Shown here piece by piece: positions 8,492-18,103 of a stretch of DNA of 64,000 bases. The stretch comes from a virus. The notes under the pieces were generated by a model that did not search any database, had not been told where the DNA came from, and saw only the letters and a program-made list of their open reading frames with translations. The DNA lies in IMG/VR virus record IMGVR_UViG_3300043464_001162, positions 23,045-87,044 of that record; one strand, written 5' to 3'. Every line of letters begins with the position of its first letter. The first letter of the stretch is position 1. A program made the position numbers and the translations under genes.

Positions 8492-8500
8492 TATAAATAT
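8492..8500 (-). promoter_or_regulatory. Minus-strand ATATTTATA box for the ribbon-helix-helix gene
   Basis: The plus strand reads TATAAATAT, so the minus strand carries the exact ATATTTATA box pointing at the only minus-strand gene, about 50 nt before its ATG. That the box flips strand with the gene supports a directional promoter function. Confidence 0.5.
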
Positions 8501-8521
8501 GAGATAATAATTTTTTTGAAG

Positions 8522-8530
8522 ATATTTATA
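8522..8530 (+). promoter_or_regulatory. ATATTTATA box for the long fibre gene
   Basis: Exact ATATTTATA, 12 nt before the ATG at 8543. It is divergent from the minus-strand box at 8492-8500 in the same 101-bp intergenic region. Confidence 0.5.
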
Positions 8531-8542
8531 GAAAAGATTTAA

Positions 8543-11500
8543 ATGGCTGTTATAAAGAAAACCTTATTTCCAAAAAATTTAGAAAAGTTTGCAGTATTAG
8601 TAAACGATACACAGGCTGATAGTAAATATTTTAAAATAACAGAATTACCTGACACATTTACAGGTGGTAAGAATGCATTCTTAATAGCGGGTTCAGAATA
8701 TTTGGTTCCTGATACTAAAATACAAATTGAATTAAAAGACTCAGCTGGTAATGTAATTTATCACGAACCAGGTGAGGGTTTAATTTCATCATCGGTTAAT
8801 GGTGAGTCATTTATAACGGAATATTATGAAGGTGTTTCTAAGGTCGTTGCAGTATATGTTTATCCGGATACTGCATATGGCCCTTGTACACTTACTATAT
8901 TAGGTGAATTGAGTGAATACGAAGATGCAAATGGTCTTACACTTCCCGTACCTTTGGATTGGGAGAATAAGTATAATGTAAAATGGCAAAAGCAAATTGA
9001 TGTAAACCCATCTCTTGCAAATACCACTAAGATTAGATTTTATAAAAGACCAATTGCAAGTATTACCGAATTGTTAGAACCGGTTTATAGAATAGAAAGT
9101 GGTTCTAAGGTAAGTTCAGGAATAAATCAATCGTTTGCAAACATAAAAATTTCACAATTAGAAACATTTGCGGGAGATGTGAAAAGAGTAAAAGTATTTA
9201 GAACTTCGTTGGGTGATATATCCGATTTTAGTTTGATACAAGATATATTGGTTGAGTCAAAAGAATTATTAACTACATTTGCATTATCTGGAAGTGTTAT
9301 TGGAAATACAGGAACATTTACATCGGAAACCTTTAAAAACTTTTGGAATACCGGTTCATTGAATGTACAATTGTCAAATAGTAGAGTTGAAAATGGTATA
9401 AAGATGAATGGTAGCGGAAAATTAACATACACATCATCTTTAGATTTAAAAAGTGCAAATACATATGAATTAAATTTAGATGCATTTTATTCGGCATCCA
9501 CATCTAGTAATTTGGGGATATATTTAAGTTATGTTTCTCAATCTACAACATTTACAAGTAGTCTTGCAACATTAACAGGAACACAACCAACTAAAAATTT
9601 ATTAGACACTACTATACCATTTAAAATTGATAGAGATTATCCATCTGCAAGTTTATACTTTTCACAATCACAGGGTGAGTGGCATTTAGGAAATATTAGT
9701 TTACGATTATCACAAGATACTGCATTTTCTCCTGATGAGATTTCTTTTATAACTCCAATGCCTACGGTAATTGGTAATGAAGATTTTAATTTTAAGTTTG
9801 AATTTTTTGATGTTAATAATAACTATGTACCTGTATTTGTTACACAAAGTGCAAATTTTACAGGTGGTTCAAATACAATTACAAAATTATTAACTTTTGA
9901 GTCCGATAGAACTGCATTTAGATTTTCATCTGGGTCTTTTGCAAATCCACCAAATCAATCGGTAAGATTTAAAACTATAAGAACTAATTTTACAGGTTCC
10001 ATAACATATGCATCATCTGCATTTGATGTTGGTGGTAATTATATTCAACCATCAACTTACGCCGGTGCATATCCAGGTGCATTTGTATCTCAAAATGATA
10101 ATGGTGCACTTTTAAATATAGCCAGTTTTAGTGGAAGTGTTGCAAGTGTATTAGTTGGTTCAATTGTTTATACAGCATCATGTGAAGGATTTCAGGAATT
10201 TGAAACAATTTATAGATTTGAAGATGGGGATAATGCTCCGGGTGTATTCGTAACTGCAAATACAAATCAATTTATTTATAAAGCAACCGATTTATCTTTA
10301 AACCCAACAGGACAGGTTATTACAATAGAGGCTAAAAGAAAAAATTTGGCATCGGCAACTACACCTTTAACTGTAAATTCTGGAAGTGGTAAACCACCAT
10401 TAACATTGGTATCTACGAATGCAACCAATGGTGTGGATACTTATACGATATCTGGAACTTCATATCCATATTCAACTGGTGAGACAATTTATTCTATTTC
10501 TGGTTCCGACCAATTTGGTAATGTATTTTCCGATGCAATCAAAATAAGTCCTGTAAAAATATTGGATGGATTATCCGTATCTTTGACAAACGATAATGCA
10601 TCACTACCGGCACGTTCTACTGGATTTGTAGAAAGTGGTTCTTTCGTATTGAGTAGTGGTTCAGTTAGTGTTAAAGTTGGTAATGAAATTATAGCACATA
10701 GTAATGGATTAACTGCAAATAATAGATTTGATGTTATATCGGCTGTTGCAACAAATGTTCAAACTGGTTCATTGAATTATTCAACAACCGATTATTTCAT
10801 AACAAGATTAGATGCTGATAGTGGTTCTTTGAATTTGACTATACGATATAAAGATGGTGCAGGTGATACATCTGATACAACAAAATTAGTAACATATACT
10901 AAATCAAAAGTAGGAACTCCAAATGTTGTTGTCGCAGTATCTCCATCCGCACAATCAATATCTTCAAATTCACGAGGTAGCGGTTCTGCATCACCTACAA
11001 CTTTGACAATAACGGCATTGGAAGGTAATACTAGTCGTTTCACATCAATAGGTACTCCAACATATACAAACGGATTGGCAGGTACAGTTTCGACCAATAC
11101 CATAACATTTACATCAACGGCTTCTTCGATGTTTTCCGATACGGGTCAAGTAACAATACCTGTTAATTATACAGATAGTGAAGGAGTATCGGGTACTAAA
11201 AATATAATTGCAACTGTTTCAAAATCAAAAACGGCAGTTCCAAATGTAGTTATATCTGCAACTCCACAAGCACAATCGGTATTAGCAAATGCATCTGGTG
11301 TTCAAACTGGAATTTTGTCAAATGTGACAGTATCTGCATTAGAAGGAACTACGAGTAGATTCACATCTATGACTGCAACTTATACCGGATTTTCTACTAA
11401 CCCAACAATTAGTGGTGCAACATTAACAATGACATCTGCGGTAATGAATGCAGCTGAAGCATCTGCTACAATTGTTGTAACACATAGTGATAGTGAAGGT

Positions 11501-13093
11501 ACTACTGGTCAAACACAAACGATTGTAGTAAGATTTACAAAAGTGAATACGGGAGCTGCAGGGACACCTGGTTTGGATGGTGCAGATGGTGGTACAGGAC
11601 CAGGTGTAGTTTATAGAGGAGATTGGGCACCAAATACGGCATATTTTTCATCATCCGTTAGAATAGATGTTGTACGAGGTAGTAATTCACAATACTATTT
11701 AACAAAAGTAGGACACACATCTACTGCAGATGGTGCAGTGGATAAACCAATAACTGGTACATCATATTTAAATCAATGGAGTTCATTTGGTGCAACATTT
11801 AGTTCGGTTGCAACAGATATCCTTTTGGCACAAGATGCAACTATTACAAGAGGTTTAGTAATGGGAACATATGGTGTAAGTGATAAAGGATTTATTAGAA
11901 GTGCAAACGCAACTGCATTGATGGCCGGGAAAGGATATTACTTAGATACAACGGGTAGTATGAGATTTGGTGACCCGTCTGGTGCATATATTAAATTTAC
12001 TGAGTCCGAAGGTGTTACAATAGCAGGAAGTGTTTCAATTTCAGGAACTGCAACTATTGGTGGTACATCTGCAACAACCGTTAAAGATGGTGCTGCAGCA
12101 GGTGCAACTGCTCAACAAAATAATTCGAACAAAACTGCGGGTCAGGTTGGTGGTTGGAAAATAGATAGTGATTCAATATTTAGTGGAACAAAAGATACAT
12201 CTGGATATTCAACAGCAGGTATAACTTTATATAGTGGTGGTTCCATACATGCACCTCAATTCTACATTGATACATCAGGTAATGCATTTTTCAAAGGAGA
12301 TATTACGGGTGCAAGTGGTACATTTAGTGGAACATTAAGTGGTGCTACTATAACAGGTGGTACTATTAATATCGGCCCTAATAAATTTCAAGTAGATAGT
12401 AGTGGTAATGTTAGTATATCCGGTAATACTACCATAGGTGGAACTTTAAATTACTCTGGTCAAAATAATATCATAGGATATCACTATATAAATGGTGGTA
12501 CATGTACATCACCATCATTTTTTTTAGAACCTGGTTCGGATTTTAGATTTATTGACCAAAAAAATAGTAGTTTACTTGGTGCTATAAGAGGATATACTAT
12601 TGTAACAAATTGTGGAGTACCTGGATTAGAAACAACAAGTAGGACAATCGTAAGTATAGCAGAAAATGGGTTTTCGTGGGGTAAAATAAATGGAGATACA
12701 TGGGCAACATTAGATGGAACGGAATTGCGTGTTCTTGGTGATGTAGTTGCAAATACGTCCGATAAAAGATTAAAAACAAACATAATTAACATAGATTCAC
12801 CTTTGGAAAAATTATCTAAAATAAATGGTGTATACTTTAATTGGAACGAAACAGCTAAAGAACTAAATCAAAAAAATACAAATAAAAGAGAAGTTGGATT
12901 TATTGCACAAGAAGTTCAAGAGGTTATGCCTGAAATCGTTTCACTTGCACCATTTGATACAATAAATCATACCAACCAAAGTAAATCGGGTGAAAATTAT
13001 CTAACAATTCAATATGAAAAAATAGTTCCATTATTAGTGGAATCTATTAAAGAATTAAAAAAAGAAATCGAAGAATTAAAAAAGAATAAATAA
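8543..13093 (+). CDS. Long tail fibre/spike with S74 self-cleaving chaperone domain
   Basis: A 1516-residue fibre. The N-terminal ~1000 residues are beta-rich with Ig-like repeats (two similar blocks begin PNVVVAVSPSAQSISSNS and PNVVISATPQAQSV). A short collagen-like run GAAGTPGLDGADGG follows, then an S74 intramolecular chaperone at the C-terminus. Its Ser-Lys dyad is visible as S1406 and K1411 in SDKRLKTNI, followed by GFIAQEVQEVMPEI and a final coiled coil. In characterised S74 fibres this domain drives trimer folding and then cuts itself off. It should bind the host surface, and its gene immediately precedes the glycan island. Confidence 0.9.
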   Translation: MAVIKKTLFPKNLEKFAVLVNDTQADSKYFKITELPDTFTGGKNAFLIAGSEYLVPDTKIQIELKDSAGNVIYHEPGEGLISSSVNGESFITEYYEGVSKVVAVYVYPDTAYGPCTLTILGELSEYEDANGLTLPVPLDWENKYNVKWQKQIDVNPSLANTTKIRFYKRPIASITELLEPVYRIESGSKVSSGINQSFANIKISQLETFAGDVKRVKVFRTSLGDISDFSLIQDILVESKELLTTFALSGSVIGNTGTFTSETFKNFWNTGSLNVQLSNSRVENGIKMNGSGKLTYTSSLDLKSANTYELNLDAFYSASTSSNLGIYLSYVSQSTTFTSSLATLTGTQPTKNLLDTTIPFKIDRDYPSASLYFSQSQGEWHLGNISLRLSQDTAFSPDEISFITPMPTVIGNEDFNFKFEFFDVNNNYVPVFVTQSANFTGGSNTITKLLTFESDRTAFRFSSGSFANPPNQSVRFKTIRTNFTGSITYASSAFDVGGNYIQPSTYAGAYPGAFVSQNDNGALLNIASFSGSVASVLVGSIVYTASCEGFQEFETIYRFEDGDNAPGVFVTANTNQFIYKATDLSLNPTGQVITIEAKRKNLASATTPLTVNSGSGKPPLTLVSTNATNGVDTYTISGTSYPYSTGETIYSISGSDQFGNVFSDAIKISPVKILDGLSVSLTNDNASLPARSTGFVESGSFVLSSGSVSVKVGNEIIAHSNGLTANNRFDVISAVATNVQTGSLNYSTTDYFITRLDADSGSLNLTIRYKDGAGDTSDTTKLVTYTKSKVGTPNVVVAVSPSAQSISSNSRGSGSASPTTLTITALEGNTSRFTSIGTPTYTNGLAGTVSTNTITFTSTASSMFSDTGQVTIPVNYTDSEGVSGTKNIIATVSKSKTAVPNVVISATPQAQSVLANASGVQTGILSNVTVSALEGTTSRFTSMTATYTGFSTNPTISGATLTMTSAVMNAAEASATIVVTHSDSEGTTGQTQTIVVRFTKVNTGAAGTPGLDGADGGTGPGVVYRGDWAPNTAYFSSSVRIDVVRGSNSQYYLTKVGHTSTADGAVDKPITGTSYLNQWSSFGATFSSVATDILLAQDATITRGLVMGTYGVSDKGFIRSANATALMAGKGYYLDTTGSMRFGDPSGAYIKFTESEGVTIAGSVSISGTATIGGTSATTVKDGAAAGATAQQNNSNKTAGQVGGWKIDSDSIFSGTKDTSGYSTAGITLYSGGSIHAPQFYIDTSGNAFFKGDITGASGTFSGTLSGATITGGTINIGPNKFQVDSSGNVSISGNTTIGGTLNYSGQNNIIGYHYINGGTCTSPSFFLEPGSDFRFIDQKNSSLLGAIRGYTIVTNCGVPGLETTSRTIVSIAENGFSWGKINGDTWATLDGTELRVLGDVVANTSDKRLKTNIINIDSPLEKLSKINGVYFNWNETAKELNQKNTNKREVGFIAQEVQEVMPEIVSLAPFDTINHTNQSKSGENYLTIQYEKIVPLLVESIKELKKEIEELKKNK

Positions 13094-13094
13094 T

Positions 13095-13577
13095 ATGTAT
13101 ACAAATTTAATAGAAAACTTTCTAACAATAGAGGAGTGTAATTTTATAATAAATCAATATAAATTTAATTCACAACCAGTATTTAACTCAATAAATGTTA
13201 TAGAAAGAAGGTGTACGTTTGTAGAATCAATACAATTTGATATTGAAAATAAAATAATTAATAAATTAAATGAATTAGATATATTTGATAAACAATATAC
13301 TAATATACAATATTTTGTATTTAATTCTTATGATATTGACAATGAATTAGAATTACATCCAGATAGTAGTGAAGTTGCAAGAGGTGGAACTATTACTATT
13401 ATTATTCAATTAAATGAAGAGTATGATGGTGGTGATTTTTACTATTTACTAAATGATGTAGAAATTATGTTACCCAAAAAACAGGGAAGTATATTTATTT
13501 TTGATTCAAATATTTTACATGGAGTTAAAAAATTAACCGATGGAAAAAGATATTCATTAAATTGTTGGCCTAAATAA
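13095..13577 (+). CDS. 2-oxoglutarate/Fe(II) dioxygenase, prolyl-hydroxylase-like (first copy)
   Basis: A 160-residue double-stranded beta-helix oxygenase. The iron ligands are visible as H88-x-D90 (ELHPDS) and H142 (NILHGV), and R152 in KRYSLNCW is the 2-oxoglutarate anchor ten residues later. Typical core strands TIIIQLNEEYDGGDFYY and KQGSIFIFDS lie between. This is the layout of small prolyl-4-hydroxylase-like enzymes, which hydroxylate protein side chains; the substrate cannot be read from sequence. It starts 1 bp after the fibre gene and ends 8 bp before a gene for a protein with 15 consecutive prolines, with a second oxygenase on the far side. A proline substrate is therefore an attractive inference. 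Confidence 0.85.
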   Translation: MYTNLIENFLTIEECNFIINQYKFNSQPVFNSINVIERRCTFVESIQFDIENKIINKLNELDIFDKQYTNIQYFVFNSYDIDNELELHPDSSEVARGGTITIIIQLNEEYDGGDFYYLLNDVEIMLPKKQGSIFIFDSNILHGVKKLTDGKRYSLNCWPK

Positions 13578-13585
13578 AATAATAT

Positions 13586-14281
13586 ATGGCGTTACAAAGT
13601 ACCGGACCTATATCGATGTCACAAATTAAAGCTGAATTGGGTTCTACATCTAATATATTAAGAGTATATTCCGAAGCTGCTGGAAAAACTGCACCACATG
13701 GTATGAAAGAATTTTTAGGATATAGTAAACCCGGCCCTCCTCCTCCACCACCGCCTCCTCCGCCACCACCACCTCCACCGGCTCCGACATATTATTCATT
13801 TCCAGCTATTCGTAGTACAACAAGTGCACAGGATGCATGTGATTCATTAGGCCCTATTATCACTATTTATAGTACCTGTCAAACTTTGATTGCAAATTGT
13901 ATATTATATACATATTTTGATGCAGAACCAGAGCTATTAAGAACTGTTCTATCTGGTTGGTATTCAATAGGGGACAATTGGTATTATGTTAATAATAATT
14001 CAGGAACTATTAATAGTACAGGAACATGTGATGGTGGTACATCACCTGAATGTGAATGTTATAGGGTTACTAATGAGGGTGGACGTAACGATGGTGGTAT
14101 AACATTCACATATAATAGATGTTCGGATGGTATTTTAGACGAATTGACTGTTGGACCAGGGTCTTCTAGAACAGTATGTGTGCAAAATGGTACAGATATA
14201 AACTCTGATTCTGGATTAATGACAGTATCATCTTGTCCAGACCCATGTACTACAAATGGTGATTGTGTGGAGTGTGCATAA
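13586..14281 (+). CDS. Poly-proline, cysteine-rich fibre/adaptor protein
   Basis: A 231-residue protein in three parts. Residues 1-50 (SGPISMSQI-like start TGPISMSQIKAEL, ending MKEFLGYS) match a motif recurrent in phage tail-fibre and hinge proteins. Then comes a run of 15 consecutive prolines bounded by KPG and APT. The C-terminal ~150 residues carry 12 cysteines (PECECY, SCPDPCT, GDCVECA) and many Asn/Gly/Thr, probably a disulfide-stabilised binding head. The proline codons are mixed (CCT, CCA, CCG), so the tract is not a simple slippage product. It is flanked on both sides by prolyl-hydroxylase-like enzymes, then glycosyltransferases, suggesting that it is their target. Confidence 0.7.
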   Translation: MALQSTGPISMSQIKAELGSTSNILRVYSEAAGKTAPHGMKEFLGYSKPGPPPPPPPPPPPPPPPAPTYYSFPAIRSTTSAQDACDSLGPIITIYSTCQTLIANCILYTYFDAEPELLRTVLSGWYSIGDNWYYVNNNSGTINSTGTCDGGTSPECECYRVTNEGGRNDGGITFTYNRCSDGILDELTVGPGSSRTVCVQNGTDINSDSGLMTVSSCPDPCTTNGDCVECA

Positions 14282-14291
14282 TAAATAAATT

Positions 14292-14867
14292 ATGATTATA
14301 AAAGAAAATTTAATTTTTAAGTACGATAATATTATATCAAGTTTAGAGTGTGATACTATTTTTAATTACTATAAAAATAATCATAGTAATGGTATAAATG
14401 ATATTCATATTTTACCTTGGTTTGAAGAAAACACTTTGTATTGGAATCTTTTAAAAAATACCGAAATTAAAAATGAAATAGGTAAATGTAGAGAAATTAT
14501 AACAAATTTAATAAAAAAATCGTATGGTGTAAATGTATTCCCAAATGTTACCACATTAGTAATGTGGAAGGAAGGTAAATCAATGGCAATTCATAAAGAT
14601 AATGGATATGACAATGACAAACATATTTTACATATGAGAACCTTCACTGCAGTGATGTATATTAATGATGATTTTGAAGGAGGTGAAACTATAATAATGA
14701 AAGAAAACTCAAATGAAATAGAATATGAATGTACACCACAAAAAGGTTCAGTTTTAATATTTAAAAGTGATGAGAGTTGTTTGCATGGGGTAAAAATGAT
14801 TGAAAAAGGTGAAAGATTAACATTATCAATGTGGTTTACAATGGATAAACAATATTTAGAAAATTAA
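14292..14867 (+). CDS. 2-oxoglutarate/Fe(II) dioxygenase, prolyl-hydroxylase-like (second copy)
   Basis: A 191-residue oxygenase of the same fold as the 13095 gene but divergent. The iron ligands are H101-x-D103 (AIHKDNGY) and H165 (CLHGVKM), and the 2-oxoglutarate arginine is R175 (GERLTLSMW). The core strands FTAVMYINDDFEGGETII and KGSVLIFKSD are characteristic of the prolyl-4-hydroxylase alpha-subunit-like superfamily. It lies 10 bp after the poly-proline fibre gene and 7 bp before a glycosyltransferase gene. Two different enzymes around one Pro-rich protein may mean two hydroxylation sites. Substrate is inference. Confidence 0.87.
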   Translation: MIIKENLIFKYDNIISSLECDTIFNYYKNNHSNGINDIHILPWFEENTLYWNLLKNTEIKNEIGKCREIITNLIKKSYGVNVFPNVTTLVMWKEGKSMAIHKDNGYDNDKHILHMRTFTAVMYINDDFEGGETIIMKENSNEIEYECTPQKGSVLIFKSDESCLHGVKMIEKGERLTLSMWFTMDKQYLEN

Positions 14868-14874
14868 ATAAGTT

Positions 14875-15849
14875 ATGATAGTTTTTATTACAACAGGTTA
14901 CGGAAAAAATATTATTGGTGGTGCCGATTTGTGGTGCAATAATTTTATAGAAAATATTTTACCATTAGTCAAAGAAGATTACAAAATCGTAATTGATGGT
15001 AGACCTTTAATTAAAGAATTTGGTGCAATCTACACTTACGAAAACGAAAAAGAAGTTGATAGGATATTAAAAGAATGTGATAAGATTATTTTCTTACACC
15101 ATTCTTACAAACCAAATCCTGTTATTAAAAACTATTTACACAAAACTTATCTTACATTTGTCCATGCTTTCATTCCTGATATGTTGGGATTAAATTCCGA
15201 TTATGAAAATTTAATGACAAAAGTAGATTGGGAATGGCAAAAAGAAATATTAGATAATTCCGATAACATAGTTTGGATAGGATATGAGAACGATACGATA
15301 CACAACGAATATCCAAAAACAAAAACAATTACAAATTATTACGAATGGAAACATGGTAAACCATTTACAGGCATTGTAAGTGATAAAATTGGATATGCTG
15401 CAAGATGTGAGACCAGAAAGAATGCACATTATTTAGATTACATTCCATCAATTATATTTTCAAACAAATATGATTATAAAAGAATGTTAGAAGGGTCAAA
15501 TACAAATTCCGACTATCATAGGTTTATGGAGTTTGATTACACATTTCATAATAAATTCTTTGAAGGAAACTTTCAAATATTTCATGGATGTTATACAAAA
15601 GAACCATTTGGTTATGCAATATTTGATGCAGTGGATAGTGGTAAGGTTCCAATTATACATACCGATTGGATGAAACATATTGATTACAAATATCGAGCAA
15701 ATTCTAAAGGAGAATTTCATCAAAGATATTTAGAATTACAAGAAGATAGTTTTGAAAAAGTAAATTTAGAATTTTGTAAATTAAGAGACGGACTAACAAA
15801 GTATACAAATAAACAAAATTGGATTAAAGAAATAATAGAAATAATATGA
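14875..15849 (+). CDS. Putative GT-B glycosyltransferase
   Basis: A 324-residue protein with a GT-B look: N-terminal glycine-rich TTGYGKNIIGGADLWCNNF, and a C-terminal donor-site-like KEPFGYAIFDAVDSGKVPII resembling the E-x7-E region of GT4-type enzymes. No signal peptide or membrane helix is visible, so it should act in the host cytoplasm. It opens the transferase part of the island, 7 bp after the second oxygenase, and its stop overlaps the next start (ATGA). Donor and acceptor are unknown. The superfamily call is by motif only. Confidence 0.6.
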   Translation: MIVFITTGYGKNIIGGADLWCNNFIENILPLVKEDYKIVIDGRPLIKEFGAIYTYENEKEVDRILKECDKIIFLHHSYKPNPVIKNYLHKTYLTFVHAFIPDMLGLNSDYENLMTKVDWEWQKEILDNSDNIVWIGYENDTIHNEYPKTKTITNYYEWKHGKPFTGIVSDKIGYAARCETRKNAHYLDYIPSIIFSNKYDYKRMLEGSNTNSDYHRFMEFDYTFHNKFFEGNFQIFHGCYTKEPFGYAIFDAVDSGKVPIIHTDWMKHIDYKYRANSKGEFHQRYLELQEDSFEKVNLEFCKLRDGLTKYTNKQNWIKEIIEII

Positions 15850-17198
15850 AGTATCTAAACATATTGTGTAATAGTTTTGAATTGAATTGTTTATTTCCGG
15901 AAGCTGACTTAGTAAAATCGGAATATGTAAACAATTACTATAATACATTAACTATAAAATACGGAGATGATTTGATTGATATAAATCATTATTTAGATGA
16001 TATATTTTTGAAAATATCAAATTCAAAAAATTTAATTGATATTGATTCATATTATTTAAATCCACCAAATGATTTGACTATAATATGTGATAGAAAATTG
16101 TGGTATGAATTATATTTTCCATTGTTAAAAAACAATAAATCAGATTTCTATAAATTAGAACAAATATATGTTGAAAGAAATGTAGAAGTATTTTTTAATT
16201 TTGCAATATTAGAAGCTGTAAACTATGAAGATGAAGAAGAATACTTTTTATATGATTTTAAATTTAAACATATAAAAATATCAGATTATGAATTATTTAA
16301 AGATAAGAAAAATTTTTACTATGATTCTTTTTATTCATTGTTTCATTTATTAGCAGAAGGACAAATGATGCGAGTTTTATATCCAAATATGGCATACGCT
16401 TCTGCAGAATACCATATTGATTTTAAAACAATATTTTCAAAATTTAATATAAATAATAAATTACATAGGTCAAAGGTATACTCACATACTTGTTTAAAAC
16501 CAAGATACCATAGAATTAAATTTTTATTAGATGCAGATAAAAATAATGTTTTACATATTGGGGAAAACAATGTAAATGAAAGATTTATTGATGAATACAA
16601 TGTTGCAACCAAAGAGGATAAAATATATACAGATGGTACACAAAAACATAATAATAACCACAAAATATATTTTAATAAAGAATATTATCAAAAATTTTTA
16701 AAAATTATAGATAGAATAAATGTCACCAAAGATGACCATGATTTTTTATTTAATCATTTACGAAATTATTTTTTAAATGAAGAGTATAATAATTCTTATA
16801 TAGATGTGGTTGGTGAAACTCATGCAATATTTAATTTAAAGTATGGATTTTTTACTGAAAAGTCATTGAAGCCGATATTGGCCGAAAAGTTTTTTATGAT
16901 ATATGGTTCTAAAAAAGTATATGAAGAATATAAAAGAATTGGTATTGATTTATTTTTAGATGAATTTGAATTAAATGGAATTGAAGACAAAAATGAATTT
17001 GAACAAATAGATATGATAATAAAATCTTTAAAAAAATTAAACCAAAATAAATTAAAAAAATTATATATTGAAAAATATAAAATAATTAAACAAAACAAAG
17101 AAAAATTATTTAATCATTATTGTAAAATAATAAATGATGTAAATGGTTTACTTCTAAGAAATACAGTTTTAAAAAACAAAAAAAATAAATTAATATGA
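15846..17198 (+). CDS. Putative glycosyltransferase-like protein, EKxxKP family
   Basis: A 450-residue, very Asn/Lys/Ile-rich protein. Near residue 335 it has FFTEKSLKPILAEKFFMIYG followed by EYKRIGIDLF and a Lys-rich helical tail. The same layout (EK..KP, G, a RLGF/RIGI element, then an acidic stretch) occurs in the products at 29654 and 36599, so the three are a paralogous family. The TEK motif in front of a hydrophobic strand resembles the donor-binding region of GT10-type fucosyltransferases, which is why a GT-B transferase is suggested. It overlaps both neighbours by ATGA junctions. Function unproven. Confidence 0.45.
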   Translation: MKYLNILCNSFELNCLFPEADLVKSEYVNNYYNTLTIKYGDDLIDINHYLDDIFLKISNSKNLIDIDSYYLNPPNDLTIICDRKLWYELYFPLLKNNKSDFYKLEQIYVERNVEVFFNFAILEAVNYEDEEEYFLYDFKFKHIKISDYELFKDKKNFYYDSFYSLFHLLAEGQMMRVLYPNMAYASAEYHIDFKTIFSKFNINNKLHRSKVYSHTCLKPRYHRIKFLLDADKNNVLHIGENNVNERFIDEYNVATKEDKIYTDGTQKHNNNHKIYFNKEYYQKFLKIIDRINVTKDDHDFLFNHLRNYFLNEEYNNSYIDVVGETHAIFNLKYGFFTEKSLKPILAEKFFMIYGSKKVYEEYKRIGIDLFLDEFELNGIEDKNEFEQIDMIIKSLKKLNQNKLKKLYIEKYKIIKQNKEKLFNHYCKIINDVNGLLLRNTVLKNKKNKLI

Positions 17199-18103
17199 TT
17201 TTAGTAAATGGGTGCTCTTTTTCAACACCATCTGACGTTGATGGTGCATGGGTTGCAGGGTTTTATAAAAATGGATTGAGTCCGTTTAAACATGGATTAC
17301 CCATTGATAGTTTCCAATATAATGTTGTAAGAAATGTATCTGCAGGAGGTACTTCAAATATGGCCATAAGAAGAAAAACTTTTTGGTATTTAAATGATTC
17401 GTATAATGTTCAAAAACCAGATTATGCAATAATTCAATGGTCTACAATTGATAGGTGGGATTATCCAGTTTTCGTAACAGAAGATAAAGCAAAAAATTAC
17501 CCTTTTATGGATATGTTTCCCGAAAGGATAAATAAGATAAATTATATGAACAATGGAACCGATGTATTTGGTTTTGCAAAAGATTTTTATGAAAAATATT
17601 ATTCATTATATGGTGCTGTATTAGAAACTTTAGAAAACATATATCACACTCAAAAATATTTAGAGGAAAGAAATATACCATATAAAATGATTACTATTGG
17701 TAATTTATTTGATATGGACACTAGTGTTGAAAAATTAAAAAATCTGCAAAAAAATCCAGATAAGTTGCAAATAGGCAATTATGCAAATTTAAAAACAAAT
17801 AATGGTATTTTTGAAAAATTAGAAGCTTTGGATGGTTCTTGGCATGAATTGAACATTTTGAATGCATTGATAGATAAGATAGATTTCACTAAATTTTTAT
17901 TTACAGATGATGTGAATATCCGCGGATTTGGTGGTGGTATTATAGAATGGTTTTTAAATAAAAATGAAATGTTAACAGGTGGTCGCTGGCATCCAGACGG
18001 AGAACAACATATGAGATTTTTTGATGAATTTTTATGGCCTAAAATAAAAGATGAAATAAATGCAATTACTAAACAAAACACTAATAAAAGATTACTTATC
18101 TAA
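17195..18103 (+). CDS. SGNH-hydrolase-like protein (first of three)
   Basis: A 302-residue protein beginning MILVNGCSFS. The GCSFS element is the block I nucleophile motif of SGNH/GDSL esterases. It is followed by SAGGTSNMAIRR (block II Gly region), PDYAIIQWSTIDRW and, near the C-terminus, GRWHPDGEQH, where the Asp-x-x-His of block V would lie. Such proteins add or remove acyl groups on sugars. It overlaps its upstream neighbour by 4 bp and its downstream neighbour by 44 bp. Sibling genes lie at 32048 and 32769. Whether it acts as an esterase or an acyltransferase cannot be decided. Confidence 0.65.
   Translation: MILVNGCSFSTPSDVDGAWVAGFYKNGLSPFKHGLPIDSFQYNVVRNVSAGGTSNMAIRRKTFWYLNDSYNVQKPDYAIIQWSTIDRWDYPVFVTEDKAKNYPFMDMFPERINKINYMNNGTDVFGFAKDFYEKYYSLYGAVLETLENIYHTQKYLEERNIPYKMITIGNLFDMDTSVEKLKNLQKNPDKLQIGNYANLKTNNGIFEKLEALDGSWHELNILNALIDKIDFTKFLFTDDVNIRGFGGGIIEWFLNKNEMLTGGRWHPDGEQHMRFFDEFLWPKIKDEINAITKQNTNKRLLI

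Noticed and set aside
8490-8500. T4-type late promoter TATAAATA on the plus strand
   Set aside because: It is the reverse complement of the ATATTTATA box and faces the minus-strand gene; the plus-strand fibre gene has its own box at 8522.
13730-13790. Poly-proline tract as a sequencing or slippage artefact
   Set aside because: The 15 codons use CCT, CCA and CCG in mixed order and the frame continues into a cysteine-rich domain, so it is a real coding feature.
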